Positions 1 through 8,219 of a stretch of 42,065 nucleotides of DNA are shown piece after piece. The stretch is from Chloroflexota bacterium (GTDB lineage: Bacteria; Chloroflexota; Ktedonobacteria; Ktedonobacterales; Ktedonobacteraceae). The translations under genes were made by a program, and so were the position numbers. The first letter of the stretch is position 1. Every line of letters starts with the position of its first letter. A model generated the notes under the pieces. That model saw only the letters and a list, made by a program, of their open reading frames with translations, did no database searches and was not told where the DNA came from. The DNA lies in contig CADDZH010000041.1 in assembly GCA_902812455.1 (NCBI GenBank), positions 1 through 42,065 on the forward strand. The letters are read 5' to 3'.

Positions 1-2
1 TC

Positions 3-851
3 GTGCCACTCAGCAATACCGAACAGGATGTGGGAGCGCTTGCTGTGGCTATAGCTAGCTTGCCAGCCTTTGCACAGTTGGAACGCGGGCAGCGTTTTGC
101 GGTGCAAACGCGCATTGTGCAGGCCGAGGGTCAGGCAGTGCAGCGACCGTATAGCAGCGGCACGCTGAACAGGATGCTTGCCGAAGCTATTGCGGAAGAG
201 ACGGGTGCTATTGAATCGATCAAGAAGCCGCAGGTGGTAGTCTCGCTTCTCTGCACGCCGGGCAAGGGGTACGTGGGTATCTCTCACGTGAGCGAAAATC
301 TGAGCGACTGGCCGGGAGGAGCGCGACAATTCGCGCAAAGGCCCGAGCAGATCAGCCGCTCTGAATTCAAACTGCTGGAGGCGCTCGAAGTCTTTGGCGT
401 GACGCTGCCAGCGCGAGGGAGCGCCCTTGACCTTGGCGCTGCTCCTGGAGGCTGGACGCGCTTATTGCTAGAAGCGGGACTGCAGGTGGTAGCCGTAGAC
501 CCGGCCAGCCTTGATCCACGCTTGAAGGGGCAGCCGCGATTGGAATACTATCGCGGACATGCCGAGCAGTACATCGAGGAGGCTATAAAAACACGCAAGC
601 GCTTTGATGTGATTGTGAGCGATATGCGTATGGATGCTCGCGATGCCGCTCGCCTGCTGGGTAAGGCATCTGCCTGCCTGCGCGCTGGAGGCTTTGTGAT
701 CAGTACGCTCAAGCTGCCACATGCTACCCGCACAATGAATCCGGTAGCTATCCTGAGAGAAGCGCTGGATATGCTGAGCAGGCACTACCGTATAGTGCAG
801 GCGCGGCAACTTTTTCATAATCGTCAAGAGGTCACGGTTTTACTCTATTAG
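3..851 (+). CDS. RlmM/FtsJ-like SAM-dependent rRNA methyltransferase (5' end outside window)
   Basis: Probable ribose or rRNA methyltransferase using S-adenosylmethionine. A Rossmann methyltransferase half begins near residue 140 with the SAM-binding motif LDLGAAPGGWT, followed by an acidic VDP strand end, the VSDM segment and a KLPH stretch near residue 238 that fits the FtsJ catalytic K-D-K-E arrangement. The roughly 130 residues before it resemble the THUMP-like N-terminal part of RlmM (23S rRNA C2498 2'-O-methyltransferase). E. coli RlmM is longer, and the reading frame is open to the window edge. The GTG at position 3 is therefore probably internal and the gene is truncated by the window. 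It is followed after 18 bp by the GlcF-like gene on the same strand, possibly co-transcribed but functionally unrelated. Family assignment is firm; exact rRNA target is inferred. Confidence 0.75.
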   Translation: MPLSNTEQDVGALAVAIASLPAFAQLERGQRFAVQTRIVQAEGQAVQRPYSSGTLNRMLAEAIAEETGAIESIKKPQVVVSLLCTPGKGYVGISHVSENLSDWPGGARQFAQRPEQISRSEFKLLEALEVFGVTLPARGSALDLGAAPGGWTRLLLEAGLQVVAVDPASLDPRLKGQPRLEYYRGHAEQYIEEAIKTRKRFDVIVSDMRMDARDAARLLGKASACLRAGGFVISTLKLPHATRTMNPVAILREALDMLSRHYRIVQARQLFHNRQEVTVLLY

Positions 852-869
852 TCTGGAAGGTAGTACACT

Positions 870-2483
870 ATGTCACTTGAAGCTGCAAGGGCTGTTTCAG
901 CAACGATCACGCCACCCGCTGAGGGGCCCTTACGCCGCCATACTCATACCTATGATTTAATACGCCAGTGCATCCACTGCGGCTTCTGCCTGCCCACCTG
1001 CCCCACCTACGCAGTGCTGGGAGTAGAAATGGATTCACCACGCGGGCGTATTTATCAGATGCAGGCGGTTGCCGAAGGGCGTATGGCTATTTCTGATGAG
1101 TTTGTCGAGCACATGTATTGCTGCCTCGGCTGCCGCGCCTGCGAGACGGCCTGTCCTTCGGGGGTGCAATTTGGCAAATTGATCGAGGCGGCACGCGAGC
1201 AAATACAGATCGAGGTTGCTCGCAGGCCTCGTGATAGGGCACAGGCTCAAGCGAGAGAGACGATAGACGAAGAGCCTGAAGCAAGGGGCAGCAGGACTTA
1301 CCCGATACACGAGCATATACCGGGGCCTCCCGCTCTCGAATCTTTCACCGAGCGCTTCCTGCGCTGGTTTTTCTTTTATGTGATGCTACCATCTCGCCTG
1401 GTCACATCGCTGGTGTTCGCCGGATTGAAACTATACCAGCGCAGCAGGCTTCAAGCAGTAGTAGAGCGTACAGGGCTGCTCGATCTTGTCAATGCCTTGC
1501 CCACACCTCTACAAGGCAAGCTGAAAGTGCCGGAAGAGCTTATGCCTCAGGCGAGTGGCGATTTGATCCCGCGCCCGCTGCCAGAAATTACGCCTGCGCT
1601 CGGACAGAAACGCTATCGCGTAGGCTTTATCAGCGGCTGTATTATGGATCAGGTCTTTCGCGATATCAATGAAGCAACCATTCGCGTGCTGGCAGCTAAT
1701 GGCTGCGAGGTGATTACACCTCCACAGCAGCATTGCTGCGGGGCGCTGCACGTCCATGCGGGTGAGGCTGAGGAGGGGAGAAGGCTCGCCCGCTACAACA
1801 TCGATGTGTTCGAGCCATACAATTGCGATGCGATCATTATCAACTCGGCGGGCTGCGGCTCTAACCTCAAAGAATACGGCCACTTGCTGCGTGACGACCC
1901 GTATTATGCCGAACGGGCAAAAGCCTTTAGCGCGAAGGTGAAAGATATCAGCGAGTTTCTGGCCAGTATTGACTGGAAGCACGATATGGGTGAGATCAAC
2001 CGCACCGTGACCTATCACGACGCCTGCCATCTTGCTCACGGCCAGAAAATCAAACAGCAGCCGCGCCAGTTGCTGGAAGGCATTCCTGGGATCACGCTGG
2101 TTCCTCTGAAAGAATCCGATTGGTGCTGCGGGAGCGCCGGTATCTACAATATTACGAACCAGGACATGGCGATGACGCTTTTACAGCGCAAAATGGACAA
2201 TATCGCCGCGACGGGAGCCAGCGTTATCGCTACAGGGAATCCTGGCTGCATCATGCAAATAGCCCTGGGGGCACGCAAGCGCGATATGCCGGTAGAGGTT
2301 GTTCACCCGGTGCAACTGCTCGACGAGGCATATCGCGCCGGAGGCTTATACGAAATACCGGTACGTAGCGATGCAGCGCAAAAGCAGCAGCGTGCGCTGC
2401 TTGTAGGTATCGCTCTTGGAGTACTGGCCACTATTGTCTTGCTGCGTAACAGGCGGCGCCGGAACCAGGATAGGGACAAATAA
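870..2483 (+). CDS. glcF: GlcF-like iron-sulfur subunit (glycolate oxidase / CCG-domain Fe-S protein)
   Basis: Iron-sulfur electron-transfer protein of the GlcF/heterodisulfide-reductase family, 537 residues. Two ferredoxin-type 4Fe-4S motifs are visible: C34, C37, C40, C44 and C85, C88, C91, C95. Two CCG domains follow, with the motifs CCGALH and CCGSAG, each preceded by the usual cysteines. In glycolate oxidase this subunit passes electrons from GlcD towards quinone. The ATG at 870 has an AAGG-type ribosome site upstream. Two oddities stand out. About 70 residues between the ferredoxin and CCG parts contain a hydrophobic stretch (FFFYVMLPSRLVTSLVFAG). The C-terminus carries a further hydrophobic segment (ALLVGIALGVLATIVLL) ending in an Arg-rich tail, suggesting membrane attachment. 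No glcD or glcE is adjacent, so the partner dehydrogenase could oxidise glycolate, lactate or another 2-hydroxy acid. A role in glycolate salvage beside Rubisco is only an inference. Confidence 0.8.
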   Translation: MSLEAARAVSATITPPAEGPLRRHTHTYDLIRQCIHCGFCLPTCPTYAVLGVEMDSPRGRIYQMQAVAEGRMAISDEFVEHMYCCLGCRACETACPSGVQFGKLIEAAREQIQIEVARRPRDRAQAQARETIDEEPEARGSRTYPIHEHIPGPPALESFTERFLRWFFFYVMLPSRLVTSLVFAGLKLYQRSRLQAVVERTGLLDLVNALPTPLQGKLKVPEELMPQASGDLIPRPLPEITPALGQKRYRVGFISGCIMDQVFRDINEATIRVLAANGCEVITPPQQHCCGALHVHAGEAEEGRRLARYNIDVFEPYNCDAIIINSAGCGSNLKEYGHLLRDDPYYAERAKAFSAKVKDISEFLASIDWKHDMGEINRTVTYHDACHLAHGQKIKQQPRQLLEGIPGITLVPLKESDWCCGSAGIYNITNQDMAMTLLQRKMDNIAATGASVIATGNPGCIMQIALGARKRDMPVEVVHPVQLLDEAYRAGGLYEIPVRSDAAQKQQRALLVGIALGVLATIVLLRNRRRRNQDRDK

Positions 2484-2490
2484 ATAGCCA

Positions 2491-2553
2491 GGACAGGGAC
2501 CTGATAGGGTAGAGGCAACCCTGGCGGTTGCCCTGTCCCTACCCTCGACGCCG
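2491..2553. repeat. Dispersed palindromic repeat (GGCAACC/GGTTGCC family), possible bidirectional terminator
   Basis: Between the convergent glcF-like and tyrA genes. Nested arms GGGTAG (2507-2512) with CTACCC (2539-2544), and GGCAACC (2514-2520) with GGTTGCC (2526-2532), form a hairpin. A close relative lies at 25495-25575, so this is a repeat family. Its position after both stop codons fits a terminator or RNA-stabilising role, but there is no clear T-run. Confidence 0.6.
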
Positions 2554-2623
2554 GCTCTGGCCGAGGCGTATCATGGGAGGGGCGAGCCTGGCGGGCGCCA
2601 TGCCAGGCCGCTCCTTCAGCATG

Positions 2624-3496
2624 TCATTCGCCAGCAGAGCCATAAGCGGCCTGCCACTGCTGGCGCAACTGCTGGGCTTTCGCAAATGTCTCGGCCAGGT
2701 TGCGATCACGGGCTGCAATTCGCTCGCGCAGGGTTTGGAGCGTCGCAATATACTCGTCGAGCCAGCGCGCAATCGCCTCGCTGTTTGTGAGACAGATATC
2801 GCGGTACATTTCAGGGCTACCGGCAGCCAGGCGGGTCATATCGCGAAATCCGCCTGCAGCAAGCATGGCAGCATCACCCCAGGCAGGTCCTCCGGCCACA
2901 GTATTCATCAGTGCGATGGAAGCGACAAAAGGCAGGTGACTGACTCCAGCTACCTGGCCATCATGTTCAGCAGGCTCTAAAAAGCGCACGCGAGCGCCGA
3001 GCGCTTCGACAAATGTGGACACCTTATTGATGGCGGCAGGGCGCGTGCGCTGGGTGGGAGTGAGGCAATAGATGCGGCCTTGAAAGAGATCTGCATCGGC
3101 AGCTCCCATTCCGCCCAGTTCTTTGCCTGTCATGGGATGCCCGCCGACAAAAGCCACTGACGGCGGTAAAAACTCTTCTGCCCAGTTGATGACCTGGACT
3201 TTTGTGCTGGCCACGTCGGTAACCACTGTTCCTTGCGTGAGTGATGGAGCAATGGTTTGTAGCAGAGAACGCATAGCGCCAACAGGAGTAGCCAGGATAA
3301 CCAGTTCTGCTCCACGCACGGCATCAGCAGGTGTACTGTATGGCTCGTCAATAGCCCCTGCTTTCTGAGCCTGGTTTGTCACGCCTTTCCCCAGATCATA
3401 GCCGCTTACCTGTTGCGCTGCCTTCGCTTTATGAAGCGCCAGCCCTATCGAACCACCGATAAGTCCTAATCCAATAATTGCCACGCGATTAAACAT
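2624..3496 (-). CDS. tyrA: Prephenate dehydrogenase
   Basis: Oxidative decarboxylation of prephenate to 4-hydroxyphenylpyruvate in tyrosine synthesis, cytosolic, 290 residues. An N-terminal NAD-binding fold opens with GLGLIGGSIG (residues about 7-16). The family motifs VTDVASTK and GGHPMTGKE follow, then SHLPFVAS with the helical C-terminal half characteristic of TyrA. No ACT or chorismate mutase domain is fused. The reading frame extends upstream to 3574, but the ATG at 3496 has a strong GAGGAGG ribosome site about 9 nt upstream and begins directly with the Rossmann strand (MFNRVAIIG), so it is the chosen start. It is the last gene of a four-gene minus-strand operon, 14 bp after the MntP-like gene. 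The other members have no evident link to aromatic metabolism. Confidence 0.93.
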   Translation of the reverse strand: MFNRVAIIGLGLIGGSIGLALHKAKAAQQVSGYDLGKGVTNQAQKAGAIDEPYSTPADAVRGAELVILATPVGAMRSLLQTIAPSLTQGTVVTDVASTKVQVINWAEEFLPPSVAFVGGHPMTGKELGGMGAADADLFQGRIYCLTPTQRTRPAAINKVSTFVEALGARVRFLEPAEHDGQVAGVSHLPFVASIALMNTVAGGPAWGDAAMLAAGGFRDMTRLAAGSPEMYRDICLTNSEAIARWLDEYIATLQTLRERIAARDRNLAETFAKAQQLRQQWQAAYGSAGE

Positions 3497-3510
3497 AGCC
3501 AGATACCTCC

Positions 3511-4161
3511 TCATGCTATAAGTAGCCAGATGCCTAACCCTATCAGGAGCACAGCGCTTAAAAGCTCGCTCCACTCCTTGACCATTCTCAACCGATTACT
3601 CAGGAGCCGGCCTAGTGTGATGCCGGTTATTGCCATGAGAAGCCCTTGCAGGCCGATATATATACAGAGTATCACAGGACTGATGCTTGCCCCTTTAGGA
3701 AGGGCAGCCGTGATAGTGCCGAAGGAAAAACCTATCGCCAGTTCATCTAAGCTGACGCTTAATGCCAGTAAAAGTTGCTGTCCCCAAAGAAAGGGAGCGC
3801 TCGTCTTGCCAATGTGCGCAGTTTGAAGAGGCTTGCCACCACCTGTTTTTCCCCTGCTATGCCGTTCGCGAAGCTCCTCTAGCAGTTCCCAGGCGCCCAC
3901 AGCAATGAGGAGAAGCGAACCCAGTATATGCATGTAGCTACTGATCAGCAAGCTGGCGGCATAGCCGATGGCAAGACCTACCAGCGGCATGATCGTCTCG
4001 GCAAACGAGAAGAGGAATGCAGGATACAACCAGGCTGGCAAAACCCTGCTTCTGAGCTTCTCTTCGCCAGCTTGTGCGCGATGGCTTTTGATACCGAGAC
4101 TCACCGAAATGCCAAAGGTATCAAGTCCTAAGGGCAGTAACAATAAGAGCAGGCGTAGCAT
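3511..4161 (-). CDS. MntP-family (DUF204) manganese efflux pump-like membrane protein
   Basis: Polytopic membrane protein of about 216 residues with roughly six hydrophobic segments. It shows the duplicated DUF204 signature: GLDTFGISVSLG in the first transmembrane segment and SLDELAIGFSFG in the second half, each with the intramembrane acidic residue thought to bind metal in MntP. Known members export Mn2+. This copy has a long charged loop rich in Lys and Gly between the halves (around ERHSRGKTGGGK). The ATG at 4161 starts four bases after the TAA of the upstream gene (4166-4168), so translational coupling is likely. A longer frame to 4197 would overlap that gene and add an unlikely hydrophilic leader. 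Substrate is inferred from the family only. Confidence 0.78.
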   Translation of the reverse strand: MLRLLLLLLPLGLDTFGISVSLGIKSHRAQAGEEKLRSRVLPAWLYPAFLFSFAETIMPLVGLAIGYAASLLISSYMHILGSLLLIAVGAWELLEELRERHSRGKTGGGKPLQTAHIGKTSAPFLWGQQLLLALSVSLDELAIGFSFGTITAALPKGASISPVILCIYIGLQGLLMAITGITLGRLLSNRLRMVKEWSELLSAVLLIGLGIWLLIA

Positions 4162-4165
4162 AGAC

Positions 4166-4948
4166 TTAAAAGTAAGGCAGGTTTTCGAGCCATTCAATGC
4201 CCGCCGGGCCTAGCGCTGCGCCAAGCATCTCGGTTACCTCGTCGCTGAGCAGGATATTATAGTCCCGGCGATAGAGGGCAAGAAAGCGGGGAAGCGCCCG
4301 GGCAGTATAGCGAGCGAGGATATCGGCGGCAAGCTGCTCAAGTAAGAGTTCATAGCAGAGGTAGTCTTCGGTCGTTGTATCCTCGTACCAGTCGAAACTA
4401 CGAATAGTGATGGGAGTTTTCCCATCTGGCTCCGGCTCAAAAATCTCAGCGTACTTCTCGTGAAGGTCTTTGTTGACAACACCCTGCTGGCCATAGAGCT
4501 GTTGGGAGAGCCAGAGGGCGGCGAATTTGAGTTGCCATTCGTCGGCCCAGAGGGGGTATTCGTTGGGATACGGGCGCGGGTCGGCCTCTAAAAATGCCAG
4601 GGTCAACTCGTGGAAGAGCATGAAAGCCAGCTTTTCGCGGGTTGGTTCGCCAAAGATGGCATCCAGTTGGATGGGAACAACCAGGCAAGCAGGAGTGACA
4701 GCGTCCGTCCAGTAGGGATGAGGATGATTGAGCTCTTCCGGTTCAGTATGGGGGGCGAGATTCCAGTCAGCAGGCGCAACCAGTAACACTTCTAGCTGTG
4801 GTATGGGCAGGCTGAGTAACTGGGCCAGCAATGCGCTACCTTTCTCAATAGTCTCAGATGCCCAGCGGGCGAGGGACTCTTCGCCCGCCGGGTAATGGAC
4901 GGTAAGCGGCTGCGCTAATGTTTCATAGCGTTCATACGGAAAAGGCAT
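4166..4948 (-). CDS. Uncharacterised protein, degenerate zinc-metalloprotease-like
   Basis: 260 residues, soluble, no signal peptide. Around residue 133 it has FHELTLAFLEADPRP followed by LWADEW. The layout resembles a gluzincin peptidase helix (HExxH, then a downstream acidic residue), but the second histidine of HExxH is replaced by leucine (HELTL). It is therefore likely inactive as a canonical zinc protease, or the resemblance is superficial. It is rich in Tyr, Trp and Leu and ends in NLPYF. Start ATG 4948 has a GAGGA ribosome site. It follows the DUF697 GTPase gene by 34 bp and is coupled to the MntP-like gene, so it belongs to the operon. No function is claimed. Confidence 0.6.
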   Translation of the reverse strand: MPFPYERYETLAQPLTVHYPAGEESLARWASETIEKGSALLAQLLSLPIPQLEVLLVAPADWNLAPHTEPEELNHPHPYWTDAVTPACLVVPIQLDAIFGEPTREKLAFMLFHELTLAFLEADPRPYPNEYPLWADEWQLKFAALWLSQQLYGQQGVVNKDLHEKYAEIFEPEPDGKTPITIRSFDWYEDTTTEDYLCYELLLEQLAADILARYTARALPRFLALYRRDYNILLSDEVTEMLGAALGPAGIEWLENLPYF

Positions 4949-4982
4949 AGACTTCCTCGCGTTGTGCCTTATTTTGCTTCAT

Positions 4983-6233
4983 TTAATGCGGTGCCGTCTC
5001 GCGGGCTTCTTCTCGCGGCTCTTCTGATGAGCCAAAGCGCTCATCCTTGCCTTCAACGGCATATTCTTTCAGCTCGTCTGTTTTATGCTCCCTGCGGAAA
5101 CGCCGGTAGAAGTCCATGTAAAGCTGGCGCAAGCGGTCAGGCTTGAGCTGTTTGCCGCCTTCGTAATATTCGAGCGCCACCTGGCCAATAGACCATGTAG
5201 CAGCCCCGGCAATGGCCCCGGCAACGAAATCACCGCCGAAGGGAACAGCTTTGGCAGCTTGCTCTGCAAGGTAACGGAAGCCCAGGCCGCTCGCCATCGT
5301 TATAAGCAGTTTGCGAGCGTGCTTTAAGGCATCACTCGAATCCAGGGGTTCGCCATAGAGGGCAGCCAGGCGCAAGACCAGGCGGATCTGGGTGCCCAGG
5401 AGAATGGGGATATCGATGAGCGGAATCGGCTCGATGCCGGCGGCCAGGCTCACAAGGGTAGCGTTGCGGATCAGGCGCTGCGCGGCAGCATAGCGATAGG
5501 TGGGCAGTTCGCGGCCAATCAGGAAAGCTGCTTCCGGGCTTGCTTCGATCATCGCGGGAATGAGTTCCTCGGCAATATTCTGACCCGTTTTTGCCGAAAT
5601 GGGAATAACGCCAGGAACGTCGAAAAGGACGGCTACCTCGGTGGCCATCTGATCTCCGCTTTCACCACCCTTCAACGCATCAACCTTATTGAGGGCAACG
5701 ATAATAGGTTTCTTGAGTTTCTGGAGGGCTTGATACAGCTCGCGGTCGCGCGTTTGCACGCCCTGGGTGGCATCAAGCAGAAGGACGATCACGCCTGCCT
5801 GCTCGAGGCTGGCCTCCAGTTCGGCTGGAAGCTGCCCGGGCTTCTCGATGCCCGGCGTATCGATCAGGGTAAATGGGCCGAAGTCGGTGCGGACCAGCGT
5901 GCGCGTTGTGCCGGCTTCCTCGGACACAGGAGAAAGCTGCTCTCCTTTGATTTTGTTAAAAAGGGTGCTTTTTCCGGTATTGGGCTGGCCAGCGATCACC
6001 ACGTTGTTGCTCAGCTCATGCAAAACGTCAGATTGGGCCTGTTTCCAGTTGACAGCCTTCATGAAGCTTTGCACGGCGCTTATGGTGCTGGGGAGATTTC
6101 TGATGGTCCTGACTCCAAGTTCGCGTACACTGCGCGGCCTGTTCGTGCCTCGCAGGATACTCCTGAGAATATTTTGTCTAAGGTTCTTCTTTTGCTCGTC
6201 GCTGGCAGAACTTCGTTGTTTTTTGGTAGCCAC
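4983..6233 (-). CDS. Era/TrmE-type GTPase with C-terminal DUF697-like membrane-associating domain
   Basis: Translation-factor-class GTPase of 416 residues. The G motifs are complete and in order: G1 GQPNTGKST (82-90), a T-rich switch I (AGTTRT), G3 DTPG (125-128), G4 NKVD (182-185) and G5 SAKTG (213-217). The C-terminal half (about 250-370) has hydrophobic Ala/Gly-rich helices (VSLAAGIEPIPLIDIPILLG, FVAGAIAGAATWSIG) typical of DUF697/YcjF-like domains that associate with membranes. The GTG start at 6233 has GGAGG nine bases upstream. First gene of the operon with the metalloprotease-like protein, MntP-like exporter and tyrA. It is divergent from the VOC gene. The cellular role is unknown; ribosome, membrane or metal-homeostasis functions are all possible. 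Confidence 0.82.
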   Translation of the reverse strand: MATKKQRSSASDEQKKNLRQNILRSILRGTNRPRSVRELGVRTIRNLPSTISAVQSFMKAVNWKQAQSDVLHELSNNVVIAGQPNTGKSTLFNKIKGEQLSPVSEEAGTTRTLVRTDFGPFTLIDTPGIEKPGQLPAELEASLEQAGVIVLLLDATQGVQTRDRELYQALQKLKKPIIVALNKVDALKGGESGDQMATEVAVLFDVPGVIPISAKTGQNIAEELIPAMIEASPEAAFLIGRELPTYRYAAAQRLIRNATLVSLAAGIEPIPLIDIPILLGTQIRLVLRLAALYGEPLDSSDALKHARKLLITMASGLGFRYLAEQAAKAVPFGGDFVAGAIAGAATWSIGQVALEYYEGGKQLKPDRLRQLYMDFYRRFRREHKTDELKEYAVEGKDERFGSSEEPREEARETAPH

Positions 6234-6393
6234 GCTCTATATCCTCCGTAATACAGTAATCTATGATGCCATCTAAAATGAGATGAGAGACATGAGAACT
6301 AATGATCTCAATTATAGTCATCTTTCTCATTCCGTAGCAACCGCTATCATTATTGTCACGCAAAACATGCGCTTATTGGATACTCAGGCGAGC

Positions 6394-6423
6394 TTGACGC
6401 TGCCATCGTTCTGCTGCGATAAT
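6394..6423 (+). promoter_or_regulatory. Predicted sigma-70-type promoter of the VOC gene
   Basis: TTGACG at 6394-6399 and GATAAT at 6418-6423 are separated by 18 bp, close to the housekeeping consensus. The expected start point is about 35 bp before the ATG at 6467. It lies in the divergent interval 6234-6466, where the rest is AT-rich and holds no gene that I can support. Confidence 0.55.
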
Positions 6424-6466
6424 ATCAAAAATGAAGTATTATCTTCAGAAAGATGAGGGCAACATT

Positions 6467-7363
6467 ATGTCCGCAGAACAACATACATCACCAACATCTG
6501 CATCCATAGATCCAGGTACGCATATCGGTCTGGTGACCTTGCGTGTCTCCGATCTTGGGCGCTCGCGACAATTTTATGAAGGGATACTTGGTTTCCAGCC
6601 CCTTGAGGCGAAACCTGAAAAGGTCGTGCTGGGAAGCCAGGATGAGCAGCCGCTGCTGGAATTGATAGAAATACCGGGAGCTGCACCCCAGCCCCGGCGG
6701 GCCACAGGCCTCTACCACGTGGCCATCCTCTTCCCGGCGCGGGCAGATCTTGGCCGCGAGCTATTGCGCCTTGCTCAGGCTGGCTGGCGGATCGGCCAGG
6801 GCGATCACCTGGTAAGTGAAGCGCTGTACCTCTCCGATCCCGATCGCAATGGCCTTGAACTCTATCGCGATCGTCCCAGGAGCACATGGCATTGGGCAAA
6901 TGGCATGGTCGAGATGGCCACCGACCCGGTCGATATTCAGGGCCTGGCCGAAGAGGGTGCACGCGACGCTCAGCCCTGGGAAGTGGTACCGGCAGGAACT
7001 CGCGTCGGGCACATCCACCTCCAGGTAGGAGATATCAAAGAGGCCGAGCGCTTTTATCACACGATTTTAGGCTTCGATGTCACCGCTAAACTTCCTGGTG
7101 CGCTTTTCGTCAGCGCTGGTGGCTATCATCACCACATTGGCCTGAATACCTGGAACTCGCTGGGAGCACAACCCACACCCGCCAACTCCGCTGGCCTGCA
7201 AAGCTATGTTATCGCCATCCCGACCCGCAAAGGCCTGCAGGAAGTCAAAGAGCGCCTGATTGCCTACCAGGTTCCTTTTGAGGAACAGGGAGACGTGATC
7301 CGCGTCAATGATCCTTGGAGCAACCAGATCGAGCTGAAAGTGCAACCTGCGCCTGCCATGTAA
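6467..7363 (+). CDS. Two-domain VOC (glyoxalase/extradiol dioxygenase fold) protein, CatE-like
   Basis: 298 residues built from two vicinal-oxygen-chelate modules. Module one starts at HIGLVTLRVSDLGRSRQFYE and has a second His (YHVAIL) and a Glu (GLELYRD). Module two starts at VGHIHLQVGDIKEAERFYH, with HHIGLNTW and QIELKV. Both halves therefore keep the H/H/E metal pattern. The arrangement resembles Bacillus CatE-type catechol 2,3-dioxygenases, but glyoxalase or other VOC chemistry cannot be excluded. The frame opens at 6431, but the ATG at 6467 has a GAGGG ribosome site and starts the conserved part sooner, so it is preferred. The nth gene begins 32 bp after its stop on the same strand, likely in the same transcript. 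Confidence 0.8.
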   Translation: MSAEQHTSPTSASIDPGTHIGLVTLRVSDLGRSRQFYEGILGFQPLEAKPEKVVLGSQDEQPLLELIEIPGAAPQPRRATGLYHVAILFPARADLGRELLRLAQAGWRIGQGDHLVSEALYLSDPDRNGLELYRDRPRSTWHWANGMVEMATDPVDIQGLAEEGARDAQPWEVVPAGTRVGHIHLQVGDIKEAERFYHTILGFDVTAKLPGALFVSAGGYHHHIGLNTWNSLGAQPTPANSAGLQSYVIAIPTRKGLQEVKERLIAYQVPFEEQGDVIRVNDPWSNQIELKVQPAPAM

Positions 7364-7395
7364 TATTGGCCGGGCAGAGAGGAATAGTAGCAAAC

Positions 7396-8082
7396 ATGGA
7401 AGCTGTATCACCGACATATACGGGGCCGGAGCCAGGCTCGCCGGAGCAGATCGAGGCCATTCTTAAAGAACTGCGCCGGCTCTACCCGGATGCCAAATGC
7501 TCGCTCAATTTTTCCAATCCGCTCGAATTGCTGGTTGCGACACAGCTCTCGGCGCAATGTACCGATGAGCGTGTAAATATCGTTACAAAGCAATTGTTTC
7601 AGAAGTACCGCACGGTGGAGGACTACGCGACGGTAAGCCAGGAAGAGTTGGAGCAGGATATCAAATCGACCGGGTTTTATCACAATAAGGCAAAGAATCT
7701 TCGTGCCATGGCCCAGCGCCTCATTACGGATTATGGTGGCGAGGTGCCGCGCACGATGAAGGAATTACTGACCCTACCGGGAGTTGCCAGGAAGACGGCC
7801 AACGTGGTGCAGGGCAATGCGTTTGGCATTGTAGAGGGGATCGTGGTCGATACGCATGTTGCGCGCCTCGCCCGTCGCTTTGGTTGGACGACGAGCGAGG
7901 ACCCGGTCAAGATCGAGCAGGAGTTGATGCAGAAGGTGCCACGCAAGGATTGGCTCGATCTCTCCCATTTGCTGATCTTTCATGGGCGCGCAATTTGCCA
8001 CGCTCACAATCCCCTGTGTGAGCGCTGTGCGCTGGTACCCCTGTGCCCCTCGGCATTCATTGCCAAGGCAAGGTCCAAATGA
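7396..8082 (+). CDS. nth: Endonuclease III (bifunctional DNA glycosylase/AP lyase)
   Basis: Base-excision repair enzyme removing oxidised pyrimidines and cleaving abasic sites. From the ATG at 7396, the helix-hairpin-helix LPGVARKTA carries the catalytic Lys133. The VDTHVARLARR segment carries the catalytic Asp152. The C-terminal 4Fe-4S cluster loop has C201, C208, C211 and C217 (spacing 6-2-5). Length of 228 residues is normal for the family. The frame could open at 7315 inside the VOC gene, but an AGAGGA site precedes 7396, and the extra residues would be non-conserved. It sits close behind the VOC gene and is followed by a palindromic repeat at 8119. Confidence 0.95.
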   Translation: MEAVSPTYTGPEPGSPEQIEAILKELRRLYPDAKCSLNFSNPLELLVATQLSAQCTDERVNIVTKQLFQKYRTVEDYATVSQEELEQDIKSTGFYHNKAKNLRAMAQRLITDYGGEVPRTMKELLTLPGVARKTANVVQGNAFGIVEGIVVDTHVARLARRFGWTTSEDPVKIEQELMQKVPRKDWLDLSHLLIFHGRAICHAHNPLCERCALVPLCPSAFIAKARSK

Positions 8083-8118
8083 ACGTGACAATCCTTTATT
8101 AACAGAAAGGCCCGGACA

Positions 8119-8214
8119 TGTCATGTTGAGCGAAGCGAAACATCCGCTGCCCGTCGAGAGAGATCCTTCCCCTTCGCTGCGCTCAGGGCTGGGCTGCACT
8201 CGCTCAGGATGACA
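8119..8214. repeat. Dispersed TGTCAT...ATGACA palindromic repeat, copy 1
   Basis: Intergenic element bounded by TGTCAT and ATGACA with inner arms of the TGAGCGAAGCGAA / TTCGCTGCGCTCA type. It lies between the converging nth and acyl-CoA synthetase genes. Similar elements occur at 19445, 23803, 34556 and 40894. Arms are imperfect here and the loop is long. Confidence 0.75.
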
Positions 8215-8219
8215 TTACG

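Noticed and set aside
1509..2039. 176-residue ORF antisense to glcF
   Set aside because: It lies wholly inside a well-conserved gene and has no ribosome site or recognisable domain; a shadow.
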